From Actinomycetota bacterium (GTDB lineage Bacteria > Actinomycetota > Acidimicrobiia > Acidimicrobiales > Acidimicrobilacustridaceae), in contig JAPLAE010000063.1 in the NCBI GenBank assembly GCA_026393455.1, positions 4,831 through 37,867 on the forward strand: a stretch of 33,037 bases of DNA, written 5' to 3'. Position 1 is the stretch's first letter; every line of letters begins with the position of its first letter. The position numbers were made by a program, and so were the translations under genes. The notes beneath the pieces were generated by a model that had not been told where the DNA came from, did no database searches, and worked only from the letters and a program-made list of their open reading frames with translations. Shown in pieces: positions 1-7,129 of the stretch.

Positions 1-215
1 CCACCTTCGAGATGGGCCCGAGTTCCGTGCTTCACATTGGTAACGGCGCGATCAGCTTGGGCGATCCCATGATCGAAGGGAGCGGGGAACATTCGCTCTG
101 CGTAATGAAGCTCACCAGACGAAGCGTCGGCCTCGTTGACGATTCCGCCATGGAGATTGGTTCGCGCCCCGTCGGACTTGGCCGGCTTCTTTGAGTCGGC
201 TTTCTTCTTGGCCAT
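1..215 (-). CDS. Hypothetical protein, N-terminal part (cut by left edge)
   Basis: An open frame runs leftward off the window from an ATG at 215, with no stop in its 71 visible codons. A strong ribosome binding site (AGGGGGAAATT before ATG) supports the start. The N-terminus is a lysine/alanine-rich tail (MAKKKADSKKPAKSDGAR), followed by an ordinary soluble-looking stretch containing YAERMFPAPFDHG. I do not recognise the family. The gene is divergent from the amidohydrolase at 406, and a 14-bp palindrome lies between them, so the two may share regulation. The basic tail could bind nucleic acid or simply be disordered; nothing visible decides this. Confidence 0.6.
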   Translation of the reverse strand, partial: MAKKKADSKKPAKSDGARTNLHGGIVNEADASSGELHYAERMFPAPFDHGIAQADRAVTNVKHGTRAHLEG

Positions 216-272
216 AATTTCCCCCTAGAGATGCATTGAGTTCGTCGGCGAAAAGCGCTCGGTTCGAATGAT

Positions 273-286
273 TGAACTATAGTTCA
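273..286. promoter_or_regulatory. Palindromic operator candidate TGAAC-N4-GTTCA
   Basis: TGAACTATAGTTCA is a perfect 14-bp palindrome midway between two divergent starts (215 minus, 406 plus). Its centre reads TATAGT on both strands, a good match to an actinobacterial -10 (TANNNT). The same half-sites with the same 4-bp spacer recur at 4190-4203. Such a short palindrome over a promoter is typical of a TetR-like or other dimeric repressor; the regulator is not in this window. Confidence 0.5.
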
Positions 287-405
287 GCCAACTGAAACCA
301 GAGTCGGCGCTAGTGAATCGCACAGAGAAAACTGCTCTCACGAATTCACAGGCGAACAAATCTGGGGCAGTTCCGCACCTGCGGTCGATCCATTTGGGGG
401 CAGAA

Positions 406-1680
406 ATGAAGAGCGACGATCTGATTCTCGTAAGTGTGGACGACCACCTAGTCGAACCACCCTCAATGTTTGATGAACACACTCCGGCAAAGTGGAAAGG
501 CCGCTTTCCAAAGATCGAAAGAAACGACAAGGGCGACGACGTCTGGATGTTCGAGGACTCGATTATCCCCAACATCGGACTTAACGCAGTCGCCGGTCGA
601 CCAAAAGAAGAATACGGAATTGAACCCACCTCATTCGATGAAATTCGTCCGGGTTGTTGGAACGTAACAGAGCGCGTGAAGGACATGAACGGCGGTGGGC
701 TCCTTTCGTCAATGAATTTCCCGTCGTTTCCTGGTTTCAGCGGCCGCCTTTTCGCTGCATGCGACGACAAGGATCTGGCGCTCGATGTCGTTCGTGCCTA
801 CAACGACTGGCATGTCGACGAATGGTGCGCTGCCGCTCCCGGCCGTTTCATCCCCATGGGCTTGCCAATTCTCTGGGATGCCCAACTCGCTGGCGATGAA
901 GTTCGTCGTCTTTCCGCAAAGGGCGTTCATTCGGTGACGTTCACCGAAAACCCCTTCACGCTCGGCTACCCGAGCCTTCACGACGAGTACTGGGATCCGT
1001 TCTGGCAGGCCCTTTGCGACACAAATACCGTGCTCTCGATCCATCTTGGTTCTTCGGGCAAACTCGCCATCACCTCTCCCGATGCTCCAATCGACGTCAT
1101 GATGACGTTGCAGCCAATGAACATCTGCGCCGTTGCTGCCGATCTCATATGGTCACGAGTTCTCAAAAAGTTTCCCACGATAAAGATCGCGCTTTCCGAG
1201 GGCGGGATCGGCTGGATCCCGTACTTCCTTGATCGTCTCGATCGCACCTACGACATGCACCACCGCTGGACAGGCCAAGACTTCGGCAAGAAAATTCCGA
1301 GTGAAGTTTTCCGTGAGCATTTCCTCACATGTTTTATCGCCGACCCCATTGGCGTAAAACTCCGTCACGATGTTGGCATCGACAACATCGCTTGGGAATG
1401 CGATTACCCACACTCAGATTCTTCGTGGCCAAATGCTGGCGAAGAGTTTTCCGAGGTGGCTCGCGAAATTCCTGACGACGAGATCAACAAGATCACCCAT
1501 GAAAACGCCATGCGGTGGTATTCGTTCGATCCGTTCGCGCATATTCCTAAAACAGAAGCGACCGTCAAGGCACTTCGAGCAAAGTCGCCAGATCATGATG
1601 TCAGCGAACGCGCTTTCGATACTGGTCGGCGCGAAAAGCATGTAGGTATCGAGGTTGGAAAGCTCAACGCAACAGCGTGA
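406..1680 (+). CDS. Amidohydrolase-2 family metal-dependent hydrolase
   Basis: A 424-residue TIM-barrel protein of the amidohydrolase-2 (ACMSD-like) superfamily, whose members hydrolyse or decarboxylate small acids using a divalent metal. The N-terminal metal motif is SVDDHLVEPP (residues 10-19, Asp12 and His14). A central histidine lies in SIHLGSSG (near 213), SEGGIGW near 264, and the C-terminal aspartate motif ECDYPHSD near 332-339. An upstream GTG at 313 keeps the frame open, but ATG 406 has the SD-like GGGGG five bases before it and begins just ahead of the first motif. The stop overlaps the GTG of the next gene (GTGA), so the two are translationally coupled. A close paralogue lies at 5848-7038. 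The substrate is unknown; coupling to a crotonase and CoA ligases suggests a step in ring or side-chain breakdown of a carboxylic acid. Confidence 0.85.
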   Translation: MKSDDLILVSVDDHLVEPPSMFDEHTPAKWKGRFPKIERNDKGDDVWMFEDSIIPNIGLNAVAGRPKEEYGIEPTSFDEIRPGCWNVTERVKDMNGGGLLSSMNFPSFPGFSGRLFAACDDKDLALDVVRAYNDWHVDEWCAAAPGRFIPMGLPILWDAQLAGDEVRRLSAKGVHSVTFTENPFTLGYPSLHDEYWDPFWQALCDTNTVLSIHLGSSGKLAITSPDAPIDVMMTLQPMNICAVAADLIWSRVLKKFPTIKIALSEGGIGWIPYFLDRLDRTYDMHHRWTGQDFGKKIPSEVFREHFLTCFIADPIGVKLRHDVGIDNIAWECDYPHSDSSWPNAGEEFSEVAREIPDDEINKITHENAMRWYSFDPFAHIPKTEATVKALRAKSPDHDVSERAFDTGRREKHVGIEVGKLNATA

Positions 1681-2468
1681 CCGCATTCGACCCAATCCAC
1701 CGTCCAGCCGGACACCCGCTCGTCTCCCTCGAGATTCTTGAGGGCTCGATAGCGCTGCTGACCTTATGCGACACCGATCGACGAAATGCTTTGCGCATCG
1801 AACTCTCGCTCGATCTCGAAACTGCCGTCGTTGAAGCAATGGCAGCGAATGTCGATGTGCTGGTTCTGACTGCGACTCCCCCGGTCTTCTGCTCGGGCGG
1901 CGACCTCGACGATCTCATTACTCCTCGTGCCTCGCTCAGCGATATCGCACGCGGTGTTGAAGCCCTCGCGAACGCCCCCATCCCAACAATCGCAGTCGTC
2001 GAGGGCGCGGTTATTGGTGCCGGCATCAACCTGCCGTTGGCCTGCGACGTAATCCTGTGCACGCCCGATTCGATGTTCGATCCTCGCCTCCTCGATCTCG
2101 GTGTGCATCCAGGCGGCGGCCAACTTCGCAATCTCGCAATGCGGATTGGGCGTCAAGGGGCCGCTGCTCTCTCCCTGCTAGGCGATCGTCTCAATGGCAG
2201 CGAAGCGGCCGAGGTCGGACTGGCGTGGCGTTGCGTCCCATCCACGGAAATCGTTGATCTTGCAATGTCATTCGCACGTAGGGCTGCATCGCGACCGCCC
2301 GAAGCAATGCGACGAACCAAAGAGACCTTGGATGCAACAATCAACGTCGATCGTGAATCAGCGGTTGCCATAGAGCTTGCCCAACAGCAGTGGTCGATTG
2401 AGCAACCCTGGATTCCCGAACGAGTAGCGATCTTGCGCGAGAAACTTGCGCATAGGCGAAGCGACTGA
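1677..2468 (+). CDS. Crotonase (enoyl-CoA hydratase/isomerase) family protein, atypical active site
   Basis: 263 residues, the usual crotonase length. The oxyanion-hole segments are present: FCSGGDL (71-77) and AVIGAGINLPLACD (111-124). The two catalytic glutamates of classical enoyl-CoA hydratase (E144 and E164 in the rat enzyme) are not. By motif alignment the positions are Leu138 (in DPRLLDLG) and Ala164 (in IGRQGAAALSLLG). It should therefore bind an acyl-CoA, but water addition by the standard mechanism is unlikely; isomerase, hydrolase or C-C cleaving roles are possible. Translation starts at GTG 1677 inside the stop of the amidohydrolase gene, a 4-bp overlap, which makes the two a bicistron. 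It converges with the ligase gene ending at 2470, one base away. Confidence 0.85.
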   Translation: MTAFDPIHRPAGHPLVSLEILEGSIALLTLCDTDRRNALRIELSLDLETAVVEAMAANVDVLVLTATPPVFCSGGDLDDLITPRASLSDIARGVEALANAPIPTIAVVEGAVIGAGINLPLACDVILCTPDSMFDPRLLDLGVHPGGGQLRNLAMRIGRQGAAALSLLGDRLNGSEAAEVGLAWRCVPSTEIVDLAMSFARRAASRPPEAMRRTKETLDATINVDRESAVAIELAQQQWSIEQPWIPERVAILREKLAHRRSD

Positions 2469-2479
2469 TTCAACGCTTC
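2458..2479. terminator. Hairpin over convergent stops
   Basis: GAAGCG (2458-2463) pairs with CGCTTC (2474-2479) around a 10-base loop that holds both stop codons of the crotonase (+) and ligase (-) genes. There is no U-tract on either side. It is probably a bidirectional terminator. Confidence 0.4.
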
Positions 2480-4101
2480 TCGTAGACAACACCCGACTGT
2501 TCGAGATCCCAGGTCGCGGAGGTGACGCCTTCGGCGCGTAGTTCACGCTTCAATACACGCCCCACTGGCGAACGAGGAAGATCCGTCCGGAATTCGATGT
2601 AACGCGGGAGAGCAAAGTACGGGAGTTGCTCCACACACCAGAGAAACAGCTCTTCTTCGCTCACGGTTGCACCCTCGACACGAGTCGCTGTGATTTTCAG
2701 ATCGTCCTCAGTGAGAGGACTCGGAACTGCATGCACAGCAACGTCGGCGATCTGGCCGTGTCCCATGATGATTGACTCAACTTCGAAACTTGCGATGTTC
2801 TCGCCCCGACGCCTCAAGTAATCAGCCTTACGGTCCACAAAGAACAAGAAATTTTCTTCGTCAACGATGCCGATATCACCCGTGTGATACCACCAATTGC
2901 GACTGGTCTCGACGGTCACCTCTGGTCGGCCCCAATATCCAGCGAACATCACTTCAGGTCGCTTTGGACGAATGACGATCTCACCTCGGTCGCCTCGTGG
3001 AACCTCGTTGTCCTCCGCATCGAAGATGCGAACGTCGAAGTACTCGTCGTTAATGACACCAGCGGCATTCGGCTTGTTGTAGCCACCCGGCGGCTGCCAA
3101 GAGATCAGACTTGCTTCGGTGACGCCATACGCGGCACTGAACGTTGTTAAACCAAACCGATTCTTCATGATGTCATCGACTTCAACGGGCATTGGGGCGG
3201 CACCAAGGAGACGGAGTGTCGTATTGGCTTCAGGTGCTCCCGAACGCGGCATTTCGGGGCGATCGACATCGTGAGCCAATAGGTAGGCCATGGTACCGAG
3301 CGTCGAGGTGATCGTTGCTCCGACGCGATTCATTTCAGGCCAGAAATTCGACACAGAGAAGCGCCGATAAATTGCCGATCGACCGCCGAAGACGAGTGGT
3401 CCGATGACTGCGGTCGTTATTGCGTTGAAATGGAACAACGGCAATGGGGTCCACACGACATCTTCGGCCATCCGCTCCCAACAGATCCCGATCTGACGAG
3501 TAAGCGCCTCGTGATAATTGTGGCTGAGCATGCAACCCTTCGACAGACCAGTTGTTCCCCCTGTGTAAATAAACGTACCGAGATCGGAAGGTTTGGTGTT
3601 GATCTCAGGGAGTATGGCTTCTGAGGTGAGGAGTTCGGACCACAGAGAGGTGGCAGTACTGGAAATGGTCGAAGGGGTATCGGAAATGATCACGACGTGC
3701 TGAACCGATTCGATCGTTGCGGCAACTGGTTCGAGCCGGTCGAGGAATTCTGCTGCAACGATCACGACCTTGGAACCCGAGTCGGCGAGTTGATGGCGTA
3801 GGTACTCACCCTTGTACGCGGTGTTCACTGGTACGGCGATTGCTCCCGCCAGAATGATCCCCCACCACGCGTAAACAGCCTCGATTGAGTTCTCGATAAG
3901 AGTCGCGACGCGATCACCCTGGGAGACACCCATCGATCGAAGCGAGGATGCCAGTCGCGAAGAAACATCGACCAACTGAGCTGCGGTCACCGTGTCGCCA
4001 CACACGTCTAAGTACGGTCCGTCTGGATCAACATCAAGACGCCGCATCAACAGTTCGGGAATGGTCGACTGCTCTCCGCTGCGCCAGACATCGGTACCCA
4101 T
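2470..4101 (-). CDS. CaiC-like acyl-CoA ligase (ANL superfamily)
   Basis: An AMP-forming acid:CoA ligase of 543 residues. The ATP-binding P-loop motif is YTGGTTGLSKG (179-189), followed by AYGVTEASLISW, YHTGDIG and the hinge segment DRKADYLRRRGENI. The RRRGENIASFEVE signature is typical of the crotonobetaine/carnitine-CoA ligase (CaiC) branch. The C-terminal motif reads SPVGRVLKREL (near 511-521), so arginine stands where most ANL enzymes have the adenylation lysine (G-K). An ATG at 4128 would add nine residues; ATG 4101 was chosen because AAAGGGGAAG lies upstream of it. It is divergent from the second ligase at 4244, with operator-like DNA between, and tail-to-tail with the crotonase. The acid substrate is not predictable from sequence. 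Confidence 0.85.
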   Translation of the reverse strand: MGTDVWRSGEQSTIPELLMRRLDVDPDGPYLDVCGDTVTAAQLVDVSSRLASSLRSMGVSQGDRVATLIENSIEAVYAWWGIILAGAIAVPVNTAYKGEYLRHQLADSGSKVVIVAAEFLDRLEPVAATIESVQHVVIISDTPSTISSTATSLWSELLTSEAILPEINTKPSDLGTFIYTGGTTGLSKGCMLSHNYHEALTRQIGICWERMAEDVVWTPLPLFHFNAITTAVIGPLVFGGRSAIYRRFSVSNFWPEMNRVGATITSTLGTMAYLLAHDVDRPEMPRSGAPEANTTLRLLGAAPMPVEVDDIMKNRFGLTTFSAAYGVTEASLISWQPPGGYNKPNAAGVINDEYFDVRIFDAEDNEVPRGDRGEIVIRPKRPEVMFAGYWGRPEVTVETSRNWWYHTGDIGIVDEENFLFFVDRKADYLRRRGENIASFEVESIIMGHGQIADVAVHAVPSPLTEDDLKITATRVEGATVSEEELFLWCVEQLPYFALPRYIEFRTDLPRSPVGRVLKRELRAEGVTSATWDLEQSGVVYEKR

Positions 4102-4172
4102 CTGAAGAATCTTCCCCTTTGCGAGCATTGGGTCTGACGAGATCCTCGACCGCCCGTTGCTGAACGGTGTGA

Positions 4173-4178
4173 ACCATA
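4173..4178 (-). promoter_or_regulatory. Candidate -10 (TATGGT) for the CaiC-like ligase
   Basis: Read on the minus strand, TATGGT fits TANNNT and would start transcription near 4166, ahead of the ligase start. The inverted repeat at 4189-4204 would cover its -35 region, consistent with repression. I see no clear -35 hexamer. Confidence 0.3.
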
Positions 4179-4188
4179 CATCGACCGG

Positions 4189-4204
4189 TTGAACCGTGGT
4201 TCAA
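4189..4204. promoter_or_regulatory. Operator candidate TTGAACC-GT-GGTTCAA
   Basis: Two 7-bp arms with a 2-bp centre lie in the 115-142 bp between the divergent ligase genes. The core TGAAC-N4-GTTCA matches the palindrome at 273-286. Further TGAAC half-sites occur at about 4161, 4170 and 4205, the last as part of GAACGTTC, so several dimers might bind. Confidence 0.5.
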
Positions 4205-4243
4205 TGAACGTTCTCGTCGGTCACCCTCATATCGGAGTCATTC

Positions 4244-5851
4244 GTGCCTGCTGCCGCTGAACAATTCGAACGCGATGATCTACCGCTAACCGTTGCAGCG
4301 GCCCTCGAACGCGCCTCTATCGATTTTGCAGAACTCGAGGCTCTTGTCGACGGCGAAATGCGTTTGAACTGGAGCGAACTTCTCGATCGCGTGGACATCG
4401 CAGCTCGGGCTTTGGTCGCCATCGGAATCAACCCAGGCGATCGTGTTGCCATCTGGGCGCAGAACACGGCCGAGTGGGTCATTGCAGCGTGCGCAATTCA
4501 CCGCAGCGCAGCTGTTCTTGTTCCGCTCAACACTCGGTTTAAGCGACCTGAAGCAACGTACATTCTCGAGAACGCACAGGTCCGATTGCTTTTCACTGTT
4601 TCCGAGTTTCTCGGGACCGATTACGTCGAGTTGCTTGGCGACCGTTCGGCTCTTCCTCTGTTGGAGCATGTTGTTCTCCTTGACGGACCAACACGGGTGC
4701 ACACAACGACATGGGCTGAGTTCCTTTCTATGTCCAACTCTGTTTCAACGAGTGCAGCTGCCGAACGTGCTGCAGCCCTCACTCCCGATGATCTCTGCGA
4801 CATCCTCTTCACATCGGGAACAACGGGACTACCCAAAGGGGCCATGCTCACCCACGGCGCCAGCGTTCGTGCCTATTGGAGTTGGTCCAACGTCGTGGGC
4901 CTCACCAAAGGCGACCGCTACCTGATCATTAATCCGTTCTTCCATGGTTTCGGACTGAAATCGGGGATTCTTGCTTCAATCCTCATGGGAGCAACGATCT
5001 TGCCGCACCCTGTATTCGACGTTCCCTCGGTGATGCGTCGCGTCGAAGAAGAACGCATCACGATGCTCCCCGGACCGCCGACTGTCTACATGACGATGCT
5101 CGACCATCCCGAGTTAAAGAATTTCGATCTTTCGAGTTTGCGACTTTCCGTCACTGGTGCCGCAACAGTTCCCGTCGAAATGATCCATCGGATGCGATCT
5201 GAAATGACGTTTAAGACAATCGTTACCGGATACGGACTCACTGAAGCGACGGGCATCGCAACAATGTGCCGTCATACCGACGATCCCGAAATCATCGCCA
5301 ACACTGCGGGTCGCGCGATTCCCGATGTTGAAGTCATCGTCGCCGACGACAACCGCCAACCAGTGGCGAGCGGCGAACCAGGTGAGGTTCTCATCCGTGG
5401 CTACAACATCATGAAGGGATTCATTGGCAATCCCGAGGCGACCGCCGAGGCAATCGACGATGAGGGTTGGCTCCACACGGGCGACATCGGCGTCATGGAT
5501 GAAGCAGGAAATCTGCGTATCACCGACCGCATGAAAGACATGTTCATCGTCGGTGGGTTCAATGCTTACCCCGCCGAGATTGAAAATATCCTGATTACTC
5601 ACCCCGGTATCAGCCAGGTCGCTGTGCTCGGTATTCCCGACACACGCATGGGCGAAATCGGTGTGGCCTTCGTTATCGCAAAGCCAGAGGTGACTCTGAC
5701 TCCGGACGACATCGTTGCATGGAGTCGCGAGTCGATGGCGAACTACAAGGTGCCACGTCACGTCATTGTGGTTGAAGAATTCCCGCTCAATGCAAGTGGG
5801 AAAGTGCTGAAATATGTCTTGCGCGAAACTGCTATCGAGAACGCTTCCTAA
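4244..5851 (+). CDS. FadD3-like acyl-CoA ligase
   Basis: A 535-residue AMP-forming acyl-CoA ligase. Motifs in order: FTSGTTGLPKGAMLTHG (P-loop, 189-205), NPFFHGFGLKSGILAS, LPGPPTVY, TGYGLTEATG, WLHTGDIG, DRMKDMFIVGGFNAYPAEIE (hinge) and NASGKVLKY with the adenylation lysine at 520. The combination FFHGFG, LPGPPT and FIVGGFNAYPAEIE resembles actinobacterial FadD3, which activates the ring C/D propionate of cholesterol (HIP). I saw no other steroid-ring gene here, so the true substrate may be another cyclic or branched acid. The GTG start is supported by GGAG six bases upstream. It probably works with the adjacent amidohydrolases and is controlled from the shared divergent promoter region. Confidence 0.85.
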   Translation: MPAAAEQFERDDLPLTVAAALERASIDFAELEALVDGEMRLNWSELLDRVDIAARALVAIGINPGDRVAIWAQNTAEWVIAACAIHRSAAVLVPLNTRFKRPEATYILENAQVRLLFTVSEFLGTDYVELLGDRSALPLLEHVVLLDGPTRVHTTTWAEFLSMSNSVSTSAAAERAAALTPDDLCDILFTSGTTGLPKGAMLTHGASVRAYWSWSNVVGLTKGDRYLIINPFFHGFGLKSGILASILMGATILPHPVFDVPSVMRRVEEERITMLPGPPTVYMTMLDHPELKNFDLSSLRLSVTGAATVPVEMIHRMRSEMTFKTIVTGYGLTEATGIATMCRHTDDPEIIANTAGRAIPDVEVIVADDNRQPVASGEPGEVLIRGYNIMKGFIGNPEATAEAIDDEGWLHTGDIGVMDEAGNLRITDRMKDMFIVGGFNAYPAEIENILITHPGISQVAVLGIPDTRMGEIGVAFVIAKPEVTLTPDDIVAWSRESMANYKVPRHVIVVEEFPLNASGKVLKYVLRETAIENAS

Positions 5852-5859
5852 CGAGGAAG
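5844..5859. terminator. Stop-embedded hairpin at convergent junction
   Basis: CTTCCT (5844-5849), loop AACG, AGGAAG (5854-5859). The TAA of the ligase (5849-5851) and the TAG of the minus-strand amidohydrolase (5850-5848) overlap inside this hairpin. Being symmetric, it could stop transcription from both sides. There is no U-tract. Confidence 0.45.
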
Positions 5860-7038
5860 GACTTGGCTCGGCAGCGGATGCCGGAACACTCGCGCCGCAT
5901 TTTCACAAAGAATGGCGCGCAACTCGTCGGACGGGAGATCACCGTAGGTGTCGGCGACTACCTGTTGTGTGTCTGGCCACGTTCCGTCGCCATGCGGGTA
6001 ATCGGTCTCGAACATGATGTTCTCGACTCCGATGCGATGACGCGTCACGATCGTGGATGGATCATCGATAGTGCAGAACCAGAAATTGCGCTTGAGCACG
6101 TCAGCAGGACGTACTTCCCATCCCAGCCCATAACCAGAGCGGTCGATGATGTTGTCGAGTCGGTCAAGCAACATCGCCACCCATCCGATGCCGCCTTCGG
6201 ACATGGTGATTTTTAGGTTCGGGTACTTCAGTGGGTAACCGGACCAAAGCCATTCGGCGCACGCAGCCAAAGACAACTGGCCGAACATCGTTGCGCCAAG
6301 CTGAAGTGCAGGCGATGCCTCGGGTGTGGGGTAACCGCCCGAAGAACCGACGTGCAGAGCAATCGCCGTGTCGGTTTCCGCACAAGCCTGCACAATCGGA
6401 TCCCAGTAGCCAGTGAACAACGAGGGGAATCCAATATTCTGCGGACGCTCAGGGAGCGTTACCGCAACGAAGCCACGAGCAGCATTTCGACGAATTTCGG
6501 CAGCACCCTTTTCGGGATCGGCCAGAAACGTCAGGCCCAGAGGAATGATGCGATCTTTCGCTGGCTGCCACCATTCCTCGTACAACCAGTCGTTCCATGC
6601 TTGGGTCGTGGCGTAACCAAGATCGAGGTCATCGATTTGCGCAAATACTCGACCGCAGAAACCAGTGATCATCGAAGGGAAATTCATCGACGCCCAGACA
6701 CCGTTGATGTCCATGTCTCGAACGCGTTCATTGATATCCCAACAGCCCTTGCGCATGTCTGAGAACTTTGTGGGCTCGAGGTTCTTCATGCTCTTTTGTC
6801 GGCCGGCTACCGCGTTCATTCCGACCTGCGTAAAACGCTGTCCTTCGAACTCCCACACCTCGTGACCGTTCTCATTCACGACGACTTTCGGAGCGCGACT
6901 CTGGAACTGTGAAGGCAGTCGACCTTCGAACATTCCAGGCGGTTCAACAAGATGGTCATCAACGGAAATAATCGTGTACCGGACCTCGACTGGATCAGGG
7001 TCAGGTAACAGCATTGGATTGTCCACGAGATCGGTCAT
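5848..7038 (-). CDS. Amidohydrolase-2 family metal-dependent hydrolase (paralogue)
   Basis: 396 residues, and an obvious paralogue of the enzyme at 406-1680. Shared motifs are SVDDHLVEPP (25-34, Asp27 and His29), GMNAVAGRQK, LHVGSSGG, MSEGGIGW and ETDYPHGD (344-351). A short N-terminal extension rich in Pro/Asp precedes the first motif. The ATG at 7038 follows GGGGGA at good distance, and TACAAT lies at 7072-7067 as a likely -10. Its stop overlaps that of the FadD3-like ligase by four bases on opposite strands. Two related but diverged copies around one ligase suggest consecutive or alternative substrates rather than redundancy; the reaction itself is unknown. Confidence 0.85.
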   Translation of the reverse strand: MTDLVDNPMLLPDPDPVEVRYTIISVDDHLVEPPGMFEGRLPSQFQSRAPKVVVNENGHEVWEFEGQRFTQVGMNAVAGRQKSMKNLEPTKFSDMRKGCWDINERVRDMDINGVWASMNFPSMITGFCGRVFAQIDDLDLGYATTQAWNDWLYEEWWQPAKDRIIPLGLTFLADPEKGAAEIRRNAARGFVAVTLPERPQNIGFPSLFTGYWDPIVQACAETDTAIALHVGSSGGYPTPEASPALQLGATMFGQLSLAACAEWLWSGYPLKYPNLKITMSEGGIGWVAMLLDRLDNIIDRSGYGLGWEVRPADVLKRNFWFCTIDDPSTIVTRHRIGVENIMFETDYPHGDGTWPDTQQVVADTYGDLPSDELRAILCENAARVFRHPLPSQVLPR

Positions 7039-7066
7039 TAGTCCCCCAGATAGCGACAGTTGTTTA

Positions 7067-7072
7067 ATTGTA
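7067..7072 (-). promoter_or_regulatory. Candidate -10 (TACAAT) for the second amidohydrolase
   Basis: On the minus strand TACAAT lies about 28 bases before the ATG at 7038, leaving room for a short leader with the GGGGGA ribosome binding site. No clear -35 is visible. Confidence 0.35.
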
Positions 7073-7105
7073 GGTCCGTCGCCGCAATCAATTCGTGGTC
7101 GCTGC

Positions 7106-7111
7106 TACCTT
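7106..7111 (+). promoter_or_regulatory. Candidate -10 (TACCTT) for the phosphotransferase
   Basis: TACCTT lies 18 bases before the ATG at 7130, with the ribosome binding site AAAGGGGGAA between. The decamer CTGCTACCTT recurs exactly at 8232-8241 before the next gene, which supports a promoter role for both. Confidence 0.35.
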
Positions 7112-7129
7112 CGGCGGAAAGGGGGAACG

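Noticed and set aside
225-770. 181-codon frame on the minus strand
   Set aside because: It lies antisense to the conserved N-terminal part of the first amidohydrolase, including its metal motif, and has no recognisable domain; it is a shadow of the real gene.
273-4204. KstR-type steroid operator
   Set aside because: The KstR site as I recall it has AAC and GTT separated by two bases; here the separation is four, and no steroid-ring genes are present.
2470-5851. Non-ribosomal peptide adenylation domains
   Set aside because: Both proteins are stand-alone acyl-CoA ligases with no carrier or condensation domain nearby.
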